DNA of 25,863 nt, from assembly GCA_964412235.1 (NCBI GenBank), contig CAYPNT010000035.1, positions 1 through 25,863 on the forward strand, in the 5' to 3' direction. Origin of the DNA: JAYZQT01 sp964412235 (lineage in GTDB: Bacteria > Pseudomonadota > Alphaproteobacteria > MPNO01 > UBA830). How positions within the stretch are numbered: position 1 is the first letter of the stretch; every line of letters starts with the position of its first letter. Both the position numbers and the translations under genes were made by a program. Shown piece after piece: positions 7,519 to 14,593 of this stretch. The notes under the pieces are model-generated. The model saw only the letters and a list, made by a program, of their open reading frames with translations. It was not told the origin of the DNA and did not search any database.

Positions 7519-8688
7519 TTATTCAGCAGCGACTTTCGTCTGCAAGCCAAATTGCTTAGCAGCAGGCATCACTTCATCCGCAAAGCGCTTCATACTTGCA
7601 ACAGTCATCTCGTGGGGCATCGACGCAACCTGGAACATGCCCAGGAAGTGTCCAACACCAGCTTCCCGCTGGCAATATTCTAGCCGTTTACGAATGGTAT
7701 CTGGGCTGCCACATAGAATAATACCTGTCTCCATGAGTTCTTCGACACTGCGGACGGTTGAGAGGCCTCCCTTGTGCTTCATGACATTCTTGTATGACCT
7801 GAGGCTCAGATACCCGGCCGGAAAAGCCATTTGAGGCGTCATCCGCAAAAATTTGTTAAAAAACGCCTCCATATGCGGACGAGCCTCTTCAAGAGCTTTT
7901 TCGTCAGTATCTCCAACATAGATGGGGGCTGCCCAACCTAATTGAGCATCTTGCGCTTCATACCCGTACTTATCACGTGCCACCTCACGATAGAGGTTTA
8001 GAAACTTTCGAACCGCATCAAATGGACTATAGGTTTGAAGGTACGTGTATTTACGATCAGGGTGAGATGCCCATTCTATTGTTTCTAGTGAACCTTGTGA
8101 TGGACACCAAATTGGTGGATGTGGTTTTTGAAACGGGCGCGGCCATACATTGACGTACTCAAAGTGATAATGTTTTCCTTCAAACGCAAAAGGTCCTTCA
8201 TCCGTCCACGCTCGGATGACAAGATCATGGGCCTCATGAAACCTCTCATGGCTAAAGGCTGGATTGGCCCCCAAAGAGTAATATTCCGCGCCTATTCCGC
8301 GTACCATACCACTTATGAGACGACCACCGGTAAGGCAATCGATCATCGCGTGCTCCTCTGCGAGCGTCAGCGGATGCTCACGAATGCCAAAAGCGTTACC
8401 AAGAACAGCTATCTTTGCTTTTGATGTTCGCCGTGCAAGGGCAGCGGCAGGAACAATGGGAGACGGCATTAGACCATAAGCATTCTGATGGTGCTCATTT
8501 ACACACAAACCATCAAAACCGAGTTCTTCCCCTAGCTCCAACTCATCAAGATACGTGTTGTAGAGATAACTACCAACTTTGGGGTCAAAGTTTGAGTTAG
8601 GATAAATCACCCAGGATGCCTTGTAGTCCTTATCATAGTCTAGATCGAGAGACGCGTATGGCATGAGGTGAAACAAGAAACATTGCAT
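7519..8688 (-). CDS. LLM-class flavin-dependent oxidoreductase (luciferase-like), copy 2
   Basis: A 389-aa paralogue of the next gene downstream, with the same block order: MQCFLFHLMPYA, the GFDGLCVNEHHQNAYGLMPS block, LGNAFGIREHPLTLAEEHAM, GRLISGMVRGIG, HERFHEAHDLVIRAWTDEGP and CGSPDTIRKRLE. The C-terminal helices and the substrate-side loops (for example LRMTPQMAFPAGYL versus LRYPTTMLLPPGYM) differ most, so the copies may have different substrates or form an alpha/beta-type heterodimer as in luciferase. The ATG has GGAAC about 10 nt upstream. A perfect TATAAT lies on this strand just upstream (8726-8721), consistent with this being the first gene of a two-gene unit. It is divergent from the uracil-catabolism operon. 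Confidence 0.9.
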   Translation of the reverse strand: MQCFLFHLMPYASLDLDYDKDYKASWVIYPNSNFDPKVGSYLYNTYLDELELGEELGFDGLCVNEHHQNAYGLMPSPIVPAAALARRTSKAKIAVLGNAFGIREHPLTLAEEHAMIDCLTGGRLISGMVRGIGAEYYSLGANPAFSHERFHEAHDLVIRAWTDEGPFAFEGKHYHFEYVNVWPRPFQKPHPPIWCPSQGSLETIEWASHPDRKYTYLQTYSPFDAVRKFLNLYREVARDKYGYEAQDAQLGWAAPIYVGDTDEKALEEARPHMEAFFNKFLRMTPQMAFPAGYLSLRSYKNVMKHKGGLSTVRSVEELMETGIILCGSPDTIRKRLEYCQREAGVGHFLGMFQVASMPHEMTVASMKRFADEVMPAAKQFGLQTKVAAE

Positions 8689-8720
8689 GACGTTGTTCCA
8701 AATCTAAATTGCGATAATAA

Positions 8721-8726
8721 ATTATA
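8721..8726 (-). promoter_or_regulatory. Candidate -10 box for the LLM monooxygenase pair
   Basis: A perfect TATAAT on the minus strand sits about 33 nt before the start codon of LLM copy 2. No convincing -35 hexamer is found 16-18 bp upstream, so it may need an activator or may be a chance match in an AT-rich leader. Confidence 0.35.
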
Positions 8727-8771
8727 CTGAGAAAAACTTATAAGAAAACCTTTCCGCATGGGCGTAACAAT

Positions 8772-8790
8772 AACTTTTTTTTAAAAAGTT
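8772..8790. repeat. AT-rich perfect palindrome between the divergent LLM and URC units
   Basis: AACTTTTT (8772-8779), a TTT spacer, then AAAAAGTT (8783-8790). It lies in the middle of the 195-bp divergent intergenic region and could be an operator or simply AT-rich DNA. Because it is symmetric it does not point to either gene. Confidence 0.4.
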
Positions 8791-8883
8791 TTAAGGCTTT
8801 AAACAGTCGTATAAATTTTTTTCTAGACGGGCCGGAGATTTAAGTTATGTTCCTCCGCTTCTCGCGATCAGGGAGCCTTTCGC

Positions 8884-10128
8884 ATGAGTGCACACGACCA
8901 TATTGTTCTTACATCCCATACCCCGGTAGGCAACAATGCTCGCCCACCAATAAATTGGGGTGCATTAGACCCCAATGAACGAGGGCCCGTTATTGGAACG
9001 GTGACAGACCCGGATGCTCGTAACACGATCGGAACGCATTCCGGAAGCTATAGTGTGTACCTTGCAGCATCCGTCGCAGCAGGAACGTTAAAACCCGATT
9101 TCAAGCCGGATCTACAAAACACCGCGCCCGTCGCAAAGATTGGACCTTATCCTCAGTGGTCAGATGTTGGGAAAATTGTTTCGATCGACCCTTTTGGTCA
9201 CTTAGTCACTGAGTGTTTTTCAGAAGAGCTCGCGGCGGGTGTCGATATTCGCCCAACAATCGCGGTAACACAGGCTCGCCTGTCGATGCTGGAACTAAAA
9301 GATGCGATAAAGTTGGGACGCTTACAAGCTGACAACAAAGTCCTTTTAGAAAATGGAGACGTGCACGTTACAAAAATTGCCGTTGACCCAGTTTGGCACC
9401 TACCGGGTATGGCAAAACGGCTTGGATGCGACACGGGGGTTCTGCGTCGAGCACTGTTCACGTATACCGGAGGTATGTACCCAGAACTAGTAACCCGTAA
9501 TGACTTGGAGGTATTTCTGCCGCCAATAGGTGGTTTGTCTGCCTATGTTTTTGGGGATCCGTCAACTCTCTCAAACCCTGACATTCCGCTAGCGTGCCGA
9601 GTTCACGACGAATGTAATGGCTCCGATGTTTTTGGTTCTGATATATGCACATGTCGTCCTTATTTGACTCATGGAATAGAGCTGTGTGTCGAAATGGCAC
9701 AGTCAGGGGGAAATGGACTGGTCGTTTACAACCGAAAAGAGGGACGCGCGTTGGGCGAAGTTACCAAATTTCTTGTTTACAACGCGCGCAAACGACAGGA
9801 GAAAGGCGACAACGCTGCCCAATATTTTGAAAGAACGGAATGTGTGGCAGGGGTACAAGATGCTCGGTTCCAAGAATTGATGCCGGATATTTTTCATTGG
9901 TTGGGTATTACTCGCATAGATCGTTTTGCTTCTATGAGCGATATGAAACATGATTCTATCGTTCGCCAGGGCATTACAATAAGTGAAAGAATTGACTTAC
10001 CAGAAGAGCTAATTCCCGAAGATGCTATGGTGGAAATAGAAGCCAAGAAAGCAGCTGGGTATTTTACCCAAAATACCATTAAAGATATTAAAGAGTTAGG
10101 AGACGTAAAAGGGCGAAACCTATTTTGA
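8884..10128 (+). CDS. URC1-type GTP cyclohydrolase II homologue (uracil catabolism)
   Basis: A 414-aa RibA-superfamily protein with an N-terminal region of about 210 residues that riboflavin-pathway GCH-II lacks. The C-terminal half keeps the GCH-II zinc pattern Cys244-x10-Cys255-x-Cys257 in the ECNGSDVFGSDICTC segment, but the active-site motif is altered to NRKEGRALGEVTK where RibA has QEGRGIGL. These traits, and adjacency to DUF1688 and Upp, identify it as URC1, which in the URC pathway acts after uracil is converted to a ribonucleotide and is needed to release urea. Riboflavin synthesis is unlikely because no rib gene is near and no FMN riboswitch is visible. AGGGAG lies 8 nt before the ATG. 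The stop overlaps the next start by 4 nt. Confidence 0.85.
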   Translation: MSAHDHIVLTSHTPVGNNARPPINWGALDPNERGPVIGTVTDPDARNTIGTHSGSYSVYLAASVAAGTLKPDFKPDLQNTAPVAKIGPYPQWSDVGKIVSIDPFGHLVTECFSEELAAGVDIRPTIAVTQARLSMLELKDAIKLGRLQADNKVLLENGDVHVTKIAVDPVWHLPGMAKRLGCDTGVLRRALFTYTGGMYPELVTRNDLEVFLPPIGGLSAYVFGDPSTLSNPDIPLACRVHDECNGSDVFGSDICTCRPYLTHGIELCVEMAQSGGNGLVVYNRKEGRALGEVTKFLVYNARKRQEKGDNAAQYFERTECVAGVQDARFQELMPDIFHWLGITRIDRFASMSDMKHDSIVRQGITISERIDLPEELIPEDAMVEIEAKKAAGYFTQNTIKDIKELGDVKGRNLF

Positions 10129-11354
10129 GTAATCCAGTGAGTATTCAGCATGTTAAAGAATTACTTACACCAGAAGCCGTTCGGGACAGGTGCTCCGAGA
10201 TTCTACAAATCGGCATAGAAGGAAACCTTCCATGGTTTAAGTTGAACCTGGATAAACTCGATACTGTCTCAGAAATAGTCATCCATGAAATTCGGCGTAA
10301 ATATCCGGATCTAAAGGTTCCTTTCCACAGCCGTTGGCGCCATTTTGAACTCGACGGTCGTGATTTATGGAAAGAGCGTGCAAAACAATCCGAACTTAAA
10401 GGACTAGGCCGCATGGTAGCCGCTGGTGACTTAGCTGTAGTCTCCGTGCTACTGGATGCGGGCGCCGGTCCAAATTGGCGGTATCGTGACGCGGTAAGTG
10501 GTCTCTCACTTGCCCGGTCAGAGGGTTTAGCAATCGCTAGTTTACGATTGTTCGAAGCCGGGTTTTTCAGTTCTAATAATGAAAAACCCCTCCGCGTCGA
10601 CGCGAGCGCGTTACAAGCCATTAACGAAATATCCCTTTCAAAGGCTATGCAAGTTAGCGAACAGAACGTGTTGGTAGGCCTAAAGGAGCGCGCAAAACTG
10701 CTCCAAAGACTTGGAGAAGTGATATCCTCTCGTCAGACGGCGTTCGAATCTAAAGGAAGTCTTCGCCCAGGCAACCTTCTTCTTACCCTAATCGATAAAG
10801 ATGACCTGCGTGCTCGCGATATTTTAGTAGCGATCCTAGAAAACCTGTCAGATATTTGGCCATCACCCAATTTACTTGACGGCCTTAAGCTTGGGGATGT
10901 ATGGAAACACAACCGGTTAAGACGGCAGAACGCCACAGACACATTCGTGCCATTCCACAAATTGTCGCAATGGTTAACATATTCTCTAATCGAACCAATA
11001 GAGGGTACCGGCACCGTTGTAGGTGAAATGGATGGGCTGACGGGGTTGGCTGAATACCGAAACGGCGGGTTATTTATCGACACTGGTGTCATCATTCCAA
11101 AAGATCCCACGATTTTGAAAGATAGATATAAAGCGGAGGCCGAACTAATTGTGGAGTGGAGAGCACTCACTGTTGCTTTACTGGATAATGTGGCTGACAA
11201 AGTCAGGGCTTCATTAGGACTTACTGTTGAACAACTTCCTTTGGCTAGCGTGTTGGAGGGGGGCACTTGGTCCGCTGGTCGGAGAATAGCTGCGGAGTTA
11301 AGATCTGATGGAGCACCGCCAATCCAGTTAGAGAGTGACGCGACAGTTTTTTAA
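10125..11354 (+). CDS. DUF1688 protein, URC4/Urg3 family
   Basis: A 409-aa protein of the DUF1688 family, genetically required for uracil catabolism through the URC route in yeast (URC4), with its biochemical step unresolved. The N-terminus (ELLTPEAVRDRCSEIL, about 11-26) and the VPFHSRWRHFELDGRDLW segment (about 65-82) are recognisable family blocks. A second conserved region is the GTGTVVGEMDGLTGLAEYRN stretch near 300 and the run after it, GGLFIDTGVI. The start is taken as TTG at 10125, overlapping the URC1 stop (TTGA); a GTG at 10137 is an equally possible start. No membrane segments or signal peptide are seen. It stops 10 nt before the upp start, so all three genes are tightly coupled. 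Confidence 0.85.
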   Translation: MSNPVSIQHVKELLTPEAVRDRCSEILQIGIEGNLPWFKLNLDKLDTVSEIVIHEIRRKYPDLKVPFHSRWRHFELDGRDLWKERAKQSELKGLGRMVAAGDLAVVSVLLDAGAGPNWRYRDAVSGLSLARSEGLAIASLRLFEAGFFSSNNEKPLRVDASALQAINEISLSKAMQVSEQNVLVGLKERAKLLQRLGEVISSRQTAFESKGSLRPGNLLLTLIDKDDLRARDILVAILENLSDIWPSPNLLDGLKLGDVWKHNRLRRQNATDTFVPFHKLSQWLTYSLIEPIEGTGTVVGEMDGLTGLAEYRNGGLFIDTGVIIPKDPTILKDRYKAEAELIVEWRALTVALLDNVADKVRASLGLTVEQLPLASVLEGGTWSAGRRIAAELRSDGAPPIQLESDATVF

Positions 11355-11359
11355 AGAGG
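11353..11359 (+). promoter_or_regulatory. Ribosome binding site that decides the upp start
   Basis: AAAGAGG at 11353-11359 lies 5 nt before the GTG at 11365. The alternative in-frame GTG at 11335 has no such site and would give an atypical N-terminal extension. Confidence 0.6.
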
Positions 11360-11364
11360 TTAAA

Positions 11365-12021
11365 GTGGCAGATAATAAACACCTGAATACAAACGCACTT
11401 ATTGAAGTAGTTGACCACCCCCTTGTCCAGCACAAGCTGACACTAATACGCGACCAACGCACAGGGTCCTCGGAATTCCGCCAACTAATCCGCGAAATTA
11501 GCCTGCTTTTAGCGTACGAAGTGTGTCGGGATCTAGAGGTTGAGGAGGTTCAAATAGAGACACCTTTTGAGACTATGACCACAAGCAAACTGGAGGGTAA
11601 AAAACTTTGCCTTGTTTCGATCCTTCGGGCTGGAAATGGTCTGCTCGATGGTATGCTTGATCTGATACCTGCCGCGAAAGTTGGACATATTGGGTTGTAT
11701 CGTGACCCGGAAACCAAGGTAGCGGTAGAATATTATATAAAACTACCGGAACAAATTGAGGAGCGGCTTTGCATCGTCGTGGATCCCATGTTGGCGACAG
11801 GTGGCTCCGCGACCGCCGCGGTGCACCGTATTAAACAAGCGGGTGCAAACCGCATTAAGTTTGTATGTGTGGTTGCAGCACCCGAGGGAATAAAGACCTT
11901 CTCGAAAGCTCACCCTGATGTACCTATCATTGCGGCCTCGGTCGATCGGGAACTTGACGATCAATCATATATTCGCCCTGGTTTTGGTGATGCGGGAGAT
12001 CGACTGTATGGAACAAAGTAA
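11365..12021 (+). CDS. upp: Uracil phosphoribosyltransferase
   Basis: A 218-aa enzyme that joins uracil and PRPP to give UMP. The PRPP-binding loop is VVDPMLATGGSATAAV (138-153), and the uracil-binding C-terminus is intact as FGDAGDRLYGTK. SILRAGNGLLDGML (85-98) and VGHIGLYRDPET (106-117) are further UPRT signatures. Length matches the family (about 208-220). The GTG at 11365 is chosen because of the Shine-Dalgarno sequence before it; the frame also has a GTG at 11335. As third gene of the URC1-DUF1688-upp operon it probably makes the nucleotide that enters the uracil degradation route, rather than serving only salvage. In yeast the equivalent is FUR1. Confidence 0.93.
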   Translation: MADNKHLNTNALIEVVDHPLVQHKLTLIRDQRTGSSEFRQLIREISLLLAYEVCRDLEVEEVQIETPFETMTTSKLEGKKLCLVSILRAGNGLLDGMLDLIPAAKVGHIGLYRDPETKVAVEYYIKLPEQIEERLCIVVDPMLATGGSATAAVHRIKQAGANRIKFVCVVAAPEGIKTFSKAHPDVPIIAASVDRELDDQSYIRPGFGDAGDRLYGTK

Positions 12022-12068
12022 CCCTATAAAGACATCAATATAAACGCCCGTGATAAAGTAATTTCCTA

Positions 12069-12098
12069 AAGAACCCAGTTGATATAAAGTTGGTTCTT
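12069..12098 (+). terminator. Possible weak terminator after upp
   Basis: AAGAACC (12069-12075) pairs with GGTTCTT (12092-12098) around a 16-nt loop, followed by a short T-containing tail (ATCTTCT). It sits about 50 nt after the upp stop and before the next gene. The stem is AT-rich and the tail poor, so it is only a candidate. Confidence 0.35.
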
Positions 12099-12134
12099 AT
12101 CTTCTGACGCGGTTAGGAATCTCAAATTTTTACA

Positions 12135-12593
12135 GTGAGCCATGAAATACCGGTCAAGAACGTTGACGCCAGTCTGACCCACGCCCAAGTGTGGCAAGGC
12201 CTCGTGCTGAAGGCCGAGGATCCTGTTCCGTTCCTCGAGGGAATGACTGCTTGTACAGTGGTGGAACGTGGTAACAATTGGTTGTTGCGAGATTTTACTT
12301 TGCGCGGCGAAAAAATGCAGGAACGAGTTGTCTTTGAACCGGAAACGCGCATCATCTTTAACCGAACCAGAAGCAACGCGATGGGAACGGTGGTAAACGA
12401 AATTAACAACACTGAGAATGGTGAAATCACCCTAAAGTTTACATTTAGCTTAGCTGTAGAAGGCTTGGAAACGGGCAGCCAAGAAGAAACCGAATATGCA
12501 GAACGCATGGCGAAGAGCTATTTTAAGGGTGTTACTACTACTCTCAAAGAAATACGACGACGGGTTCAGTCTGGGGAACTTGACGCTGCATAA
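12135..12593 (+). CDS. AtaL/DUF1857 START-like (SRPBCC) protein
   Basis: A 152-aa single-domain protein of the SRPBCC/START helix-grip fold, AtaL-like (formerly DUF1857) family. The family pattern is clear: SLTHAQVWQGLVLKAEDPVP (about 13-32) and the following segment with CTVVERGNNWLLRDF, then ERVVFEP. These proteins have a deep hydrophobic ligand pocket and occur in fungal secondary-metabolite clusters and bacterial catabolic clusters; the reaction is unknown. The GTG at 12135 is the start used, because the nearby ATG is out of frame; no good ribosome binding site precedes it. It is 15 bp upstream of a VOC protein gene, suggesting a two-gene operon acting on a small, possibly cyclic, substrate. 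Confidence 0.8.
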   Translation: MSHEIPVKNVDASLTHAQVWQGLVLKAEDPVPFLEGMTACTVVERGNNWLLRDFTLRGEKMQERVVFEPETRIIFNRTRSNAMGTVVNEINNTENGEITLKFTFSLAVEGLETGSQEETEYAERMAKSYFKGVTTTLKEIRRRVQSGELDAA

Positions 12594-12608
12594 AGGAGAA
12601 GAAGACAA

Positions 12609-13160
12609 GTGACTAGCTTCAAAAGAATTAACGGGCTTCATCACTACGCGTATCGCTGCCGGAACGCGGAAGAAACCCGCAGCTTTTACGAAGATCTTTT
12701 GCAATTACCACTCGCACACGTGATCCAGGCTAATGAGGTCCCCAGCACAGGTGCCTCTGACCCTTATGTGCATCTCTTTTTTGAATTTAGCGACGGCAGC
12801 TATATCGCGTTCTTCGACCTAGGGGATGAAACCGCTTGCGTACCGGATCCGGAAACACCTTCCTGGGTCAACCATTTTGCGATGCAGGTCGCGACGGTCG
12901 ACGAGGTAAAAAAATGGAAGGATCGCTTAGAAGAGGCGGGCATCGATGTAGTCGGTGTGACGGATCACGTATTCGTTAAATCAATCTATTTCTTTGATCC
13001 AAACGGCATTCGACTGGAAATAACGAGCGAGGTGATTGACGCGAGTGAGCGACAAACATATCGCGACGAAGCGCGGGCAGCGTTAAAAACTTGGACTGAT
13101 ACTCGCCCGCCCCCACCAACTGATTTTTATCGCTACAAGAATGAGCGCGCAAACTCATAG
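12609..13160 (+). CDS. VOC-family metalloprotein (extradiol dioxygenase/glyoxalase-like), copy 1
   Basis: A 183-aa vicinal-oxygen-chelate protein with two beta-alpha-beta-beta-beta modules. Plausible metal ligands are at the expected places: His11/His12 in GLHHYAY, His89 in WVNHFAMQV and Glu137 in FFDPNGIRLEI, the 2-His-1-Glu set seen in type I extradiol dioxygenases. The C-terminal tail (after about 145) is basic and proline-rich (TRPPPPTDFYRY) and lies outside the fold. The GTG start is supported by AAAGGAG upstream. It is the second gene after the AtaL-like gene, and its 3' end is 6 bp from another VOC gene on the opposite strand. Ring-cleaving dioxygenase or isomerase are both possible; the substrate is unknown. 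Confidence 0.85.
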   Translation: MTSFKRINGLHHYAYRCRNAEETRSFYEDLLQLPLAHVIQANEVPSTGASDPYVHLFFEFSDGSYIAFFDLGDETACVPDPETPSWVNHFAMQVATVDEVKKWKDRLEEAGIDVVGVTDHVFVKSIYFFDPNGIRLEITSEVIDASERQTYRDEARAALKTWTDTRPPPPTDFYRYKNERANS

Positions 13161-13166
13161 CCAAAC

Positions 13167-13778
13167 TTAATCGGGCAAATGATCAGTCATGCGTACAATC
13201 CACTCCTCGGGTGCGCCCGTTGTTTCTAATTCTGCACGCGCCACGTCCTTTGTTTGCAGAACGGAGCCTATGACCTCGGGGTCCTCGCCTTTTCTTGGCT
13301 GACAACATGCCTCCAAGCGAATGCCGTTTGGATCAAAGAAATACATTGATACTAATCCAGGGAGAATATCGACAGGCCCATCGTAACTGACATCTGCTGC
13401 GTCAAGCCTATCACGCATTTCTTCCATCTGCTTAGGGGTCACGGTAAAAGCACAATGCTGCATCCCCCCAATATCGTCACGATCCGATGGTTTCTTTTCA
13501 CCCTTGGGTATTTCAAAAAATGCTAAAAGGCTATCGTTCCCCATGTCAAAAAAGTAATGCCTAATTTCTTCATACGGTGGATTGCCGCGATTTCCAGGCC
13601 CTATGCCCACGCCAGGAGGTACCTTCATAGCATGAACGAGCGGCATTCCGACAACGCTAACGTAGAAATCAGTCGTCATTTGCATATCTTCGGTGGTCAG
13701 GGCGAGATGATGGATCCCGCGTGACGGCAACCTTTCGATGGATTGAATCGGGTTTGGGACTGTACCGGTATCTGGCAT
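13167..13778 (-). CDS. VOC-family metalloprotein, copy 2
   Basis: A 203-aa vicinal-oxygen-chelate protein. Likely metal ligands are His23/His24 in GIHHLAL, His108 in MQHCAFTV and Glu156 in FFDPNGIRLEA, with Glu89 (FFEIP) also near the expected first-module ligand. It shares the segment (M/I)YFFDPNGIRLE with the convergent VOC gene but has a different loop after strand 2 (PGVGIGPGNRGNPPYEE), so the two are distant relatives rather than a recent duplication. GGAG lies just before the ATG. The start at 13778 faces the NIPSNAP gene across a 140-bp divergent gap that likely holds both promoters. Dioxygenase or lyase activity is possible; no substrate can be named. Confidence 0.85.
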   Translation of the reverse strand: MPDTGTVPNPIQSIERLPSRGIHHLALTTEDMQMTTDFYVSVVGMPLVHAMKVPPGVGIGPGNRGNPPYEEIRHYFFDMGNDSLLAFFEIPKGEKKPSDRDDIGGMQHCAFTVTPKQMEEMRDRLDAADVSYDGPVDILPGLVSMYFFDPNGIRLEACCQPRKGEDPEVIGSVLQTKDVARAELETTGAPEEWIVRMTDHLPD

Positions 13779-13918
13779 TAGGCTCTCCGAAATAGTTTAT
13801 AAGAGACTACACCCTCTCGTTCGTTCAGGAAACATAATGCATATACAGGAATGGGGTGGTCCGGCGCACAAAAATCCTCTACGTACAACCAAATAAAATC
13901 AAATAGGAGGGAGCAACC

Positions 13919-14539
13919 ATGATATATGAAGCTCGAAGTTACCGATTGTCACCGCGTGGTGTGCCAGAATTTATCAATATATTTGGCAAAGCCTATCAGA
14001 AGCGTCAGAGTCTTTCTCGTATATCCGCGTTTTTTTACACAGAGATTGGCCCGTTGAACGAGGTCATCCATATATGGCCCTATAAGGATGCGGAGGAGCG
14101 AGAAAAAAAACGCGCTCGATCCCGAGATAAAAAATATAATTGGCCACCCAAGGTCGCCCATCTACTTGAAGATCAGCGTTCAGAAATTTTTGTCCCATCG
14201 CCGATGACACCTACTTTTGCAAAGGGCAACAAGGGTCCCATTTTTGAATGGCGTGAATACATGTTGATCCCAGGTATGATCGGTGAAATGTACAAGAATT
14301 GGGAGAAAGCTATAGTCAAACGAACAGAAATGTCCGAACTCGTTATGGCCATGCACACCGACGCTGGAGAATTGAACAAATTTGTCCATATTTGGGCTTA
14401 CGAGAGCCTCGAACACCGTGCGGAGGTGCGTGCAGAAGCGGCCGCCAAGGGAATTTGGCCGCCTAAGGGTCGCAAACCAACACTACAAACTCAGACAAAT
14501 AAAATCGTGCTTGCTGCCGAATTTTCACCCTTGAAATAA
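13919..14539 (+). CDS. NIPSNAP-family protein with two tandem domains
   Basis: A 206-aa protein made of two ferredoxin-like (dimeric alpha/beta-barrel) NIPSNAP repeats. Repeat 1 (about 1-97) starts YEARSYRLSPRGVPEF and has the core PLNEVIHIWPYKDAEERE; repeat 2 (about 107-206) starts FEWREYMLIPGMIGEM and has ELNKFVHIWAYESLEHRAEV. Each repeat ends with a W-P-P-K motif. Bacterial NIPSNAP proteins recur in catabolic clusters, but their biochemical role is not established; the fold resembles small cofactor-free monooxygenases and isomerases. A strong AGGAGGG lies 8 nt before the ATG. It is transcribed alone, divergent from VOC copy 2, and ends at a bidirectional terminator shared with the PrpF-like gene. 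Confidence 0.87.
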   Translation: MIYEARSYRLSPRGVPEFINIFGKAYQKRQSLSRISAFFYTEIGPLNEVIHIWPYKDAEEREKKRARSRDKKYNWPPKVAHLLEDQRSEIFVPSPMTPTFAKGNKGPIFEWREYMLIPGMIGEMYKNWEKAIVKRTEMSELVMAMHTDAGELNKFVHIWAYESLEHRAEVRAEAAAKGIWPPKGRKPTLQTQTNKIVLAAEFSPLK

Positions 14540-14553
14540 GTCTACAAGAAAAC

Positions 14554-14593
14554 AAATAGCGGGCGGACAGTACTACGATGTCCGCCCCTATTT
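14554..14593. terminator. Bidirectional hairpin terminator between NIPSNAP and prpF-like genes
   Basis: AAATAG-C-GGGCGGACA (14554-14569) pairs with TGTCCGCCC-CTATTT (14579-14593): a 9-bp GC-rich core plus 6 AT pairs with one bulged C and a 9-nt loop. The flanking A/T tracts serve as a U-tail in either direction. It overlaps the stop codon of the minus-strand gene. Confidence 0.75.

Noticed and set aside
8689..8883. FMN riboswitch upstream of the RibA-like gene
   Set aside because: No conserved RFN-element sequences or multi-stem architecture are seen, and the gene is URC1-type rather than a riboflavin gene.
10145..11266. Long antisense frames opposite the DUF1688 gene
   Set aside because: Ser/Arg-rich shadow translations with no domain signals; the plus strand is a clear family member.
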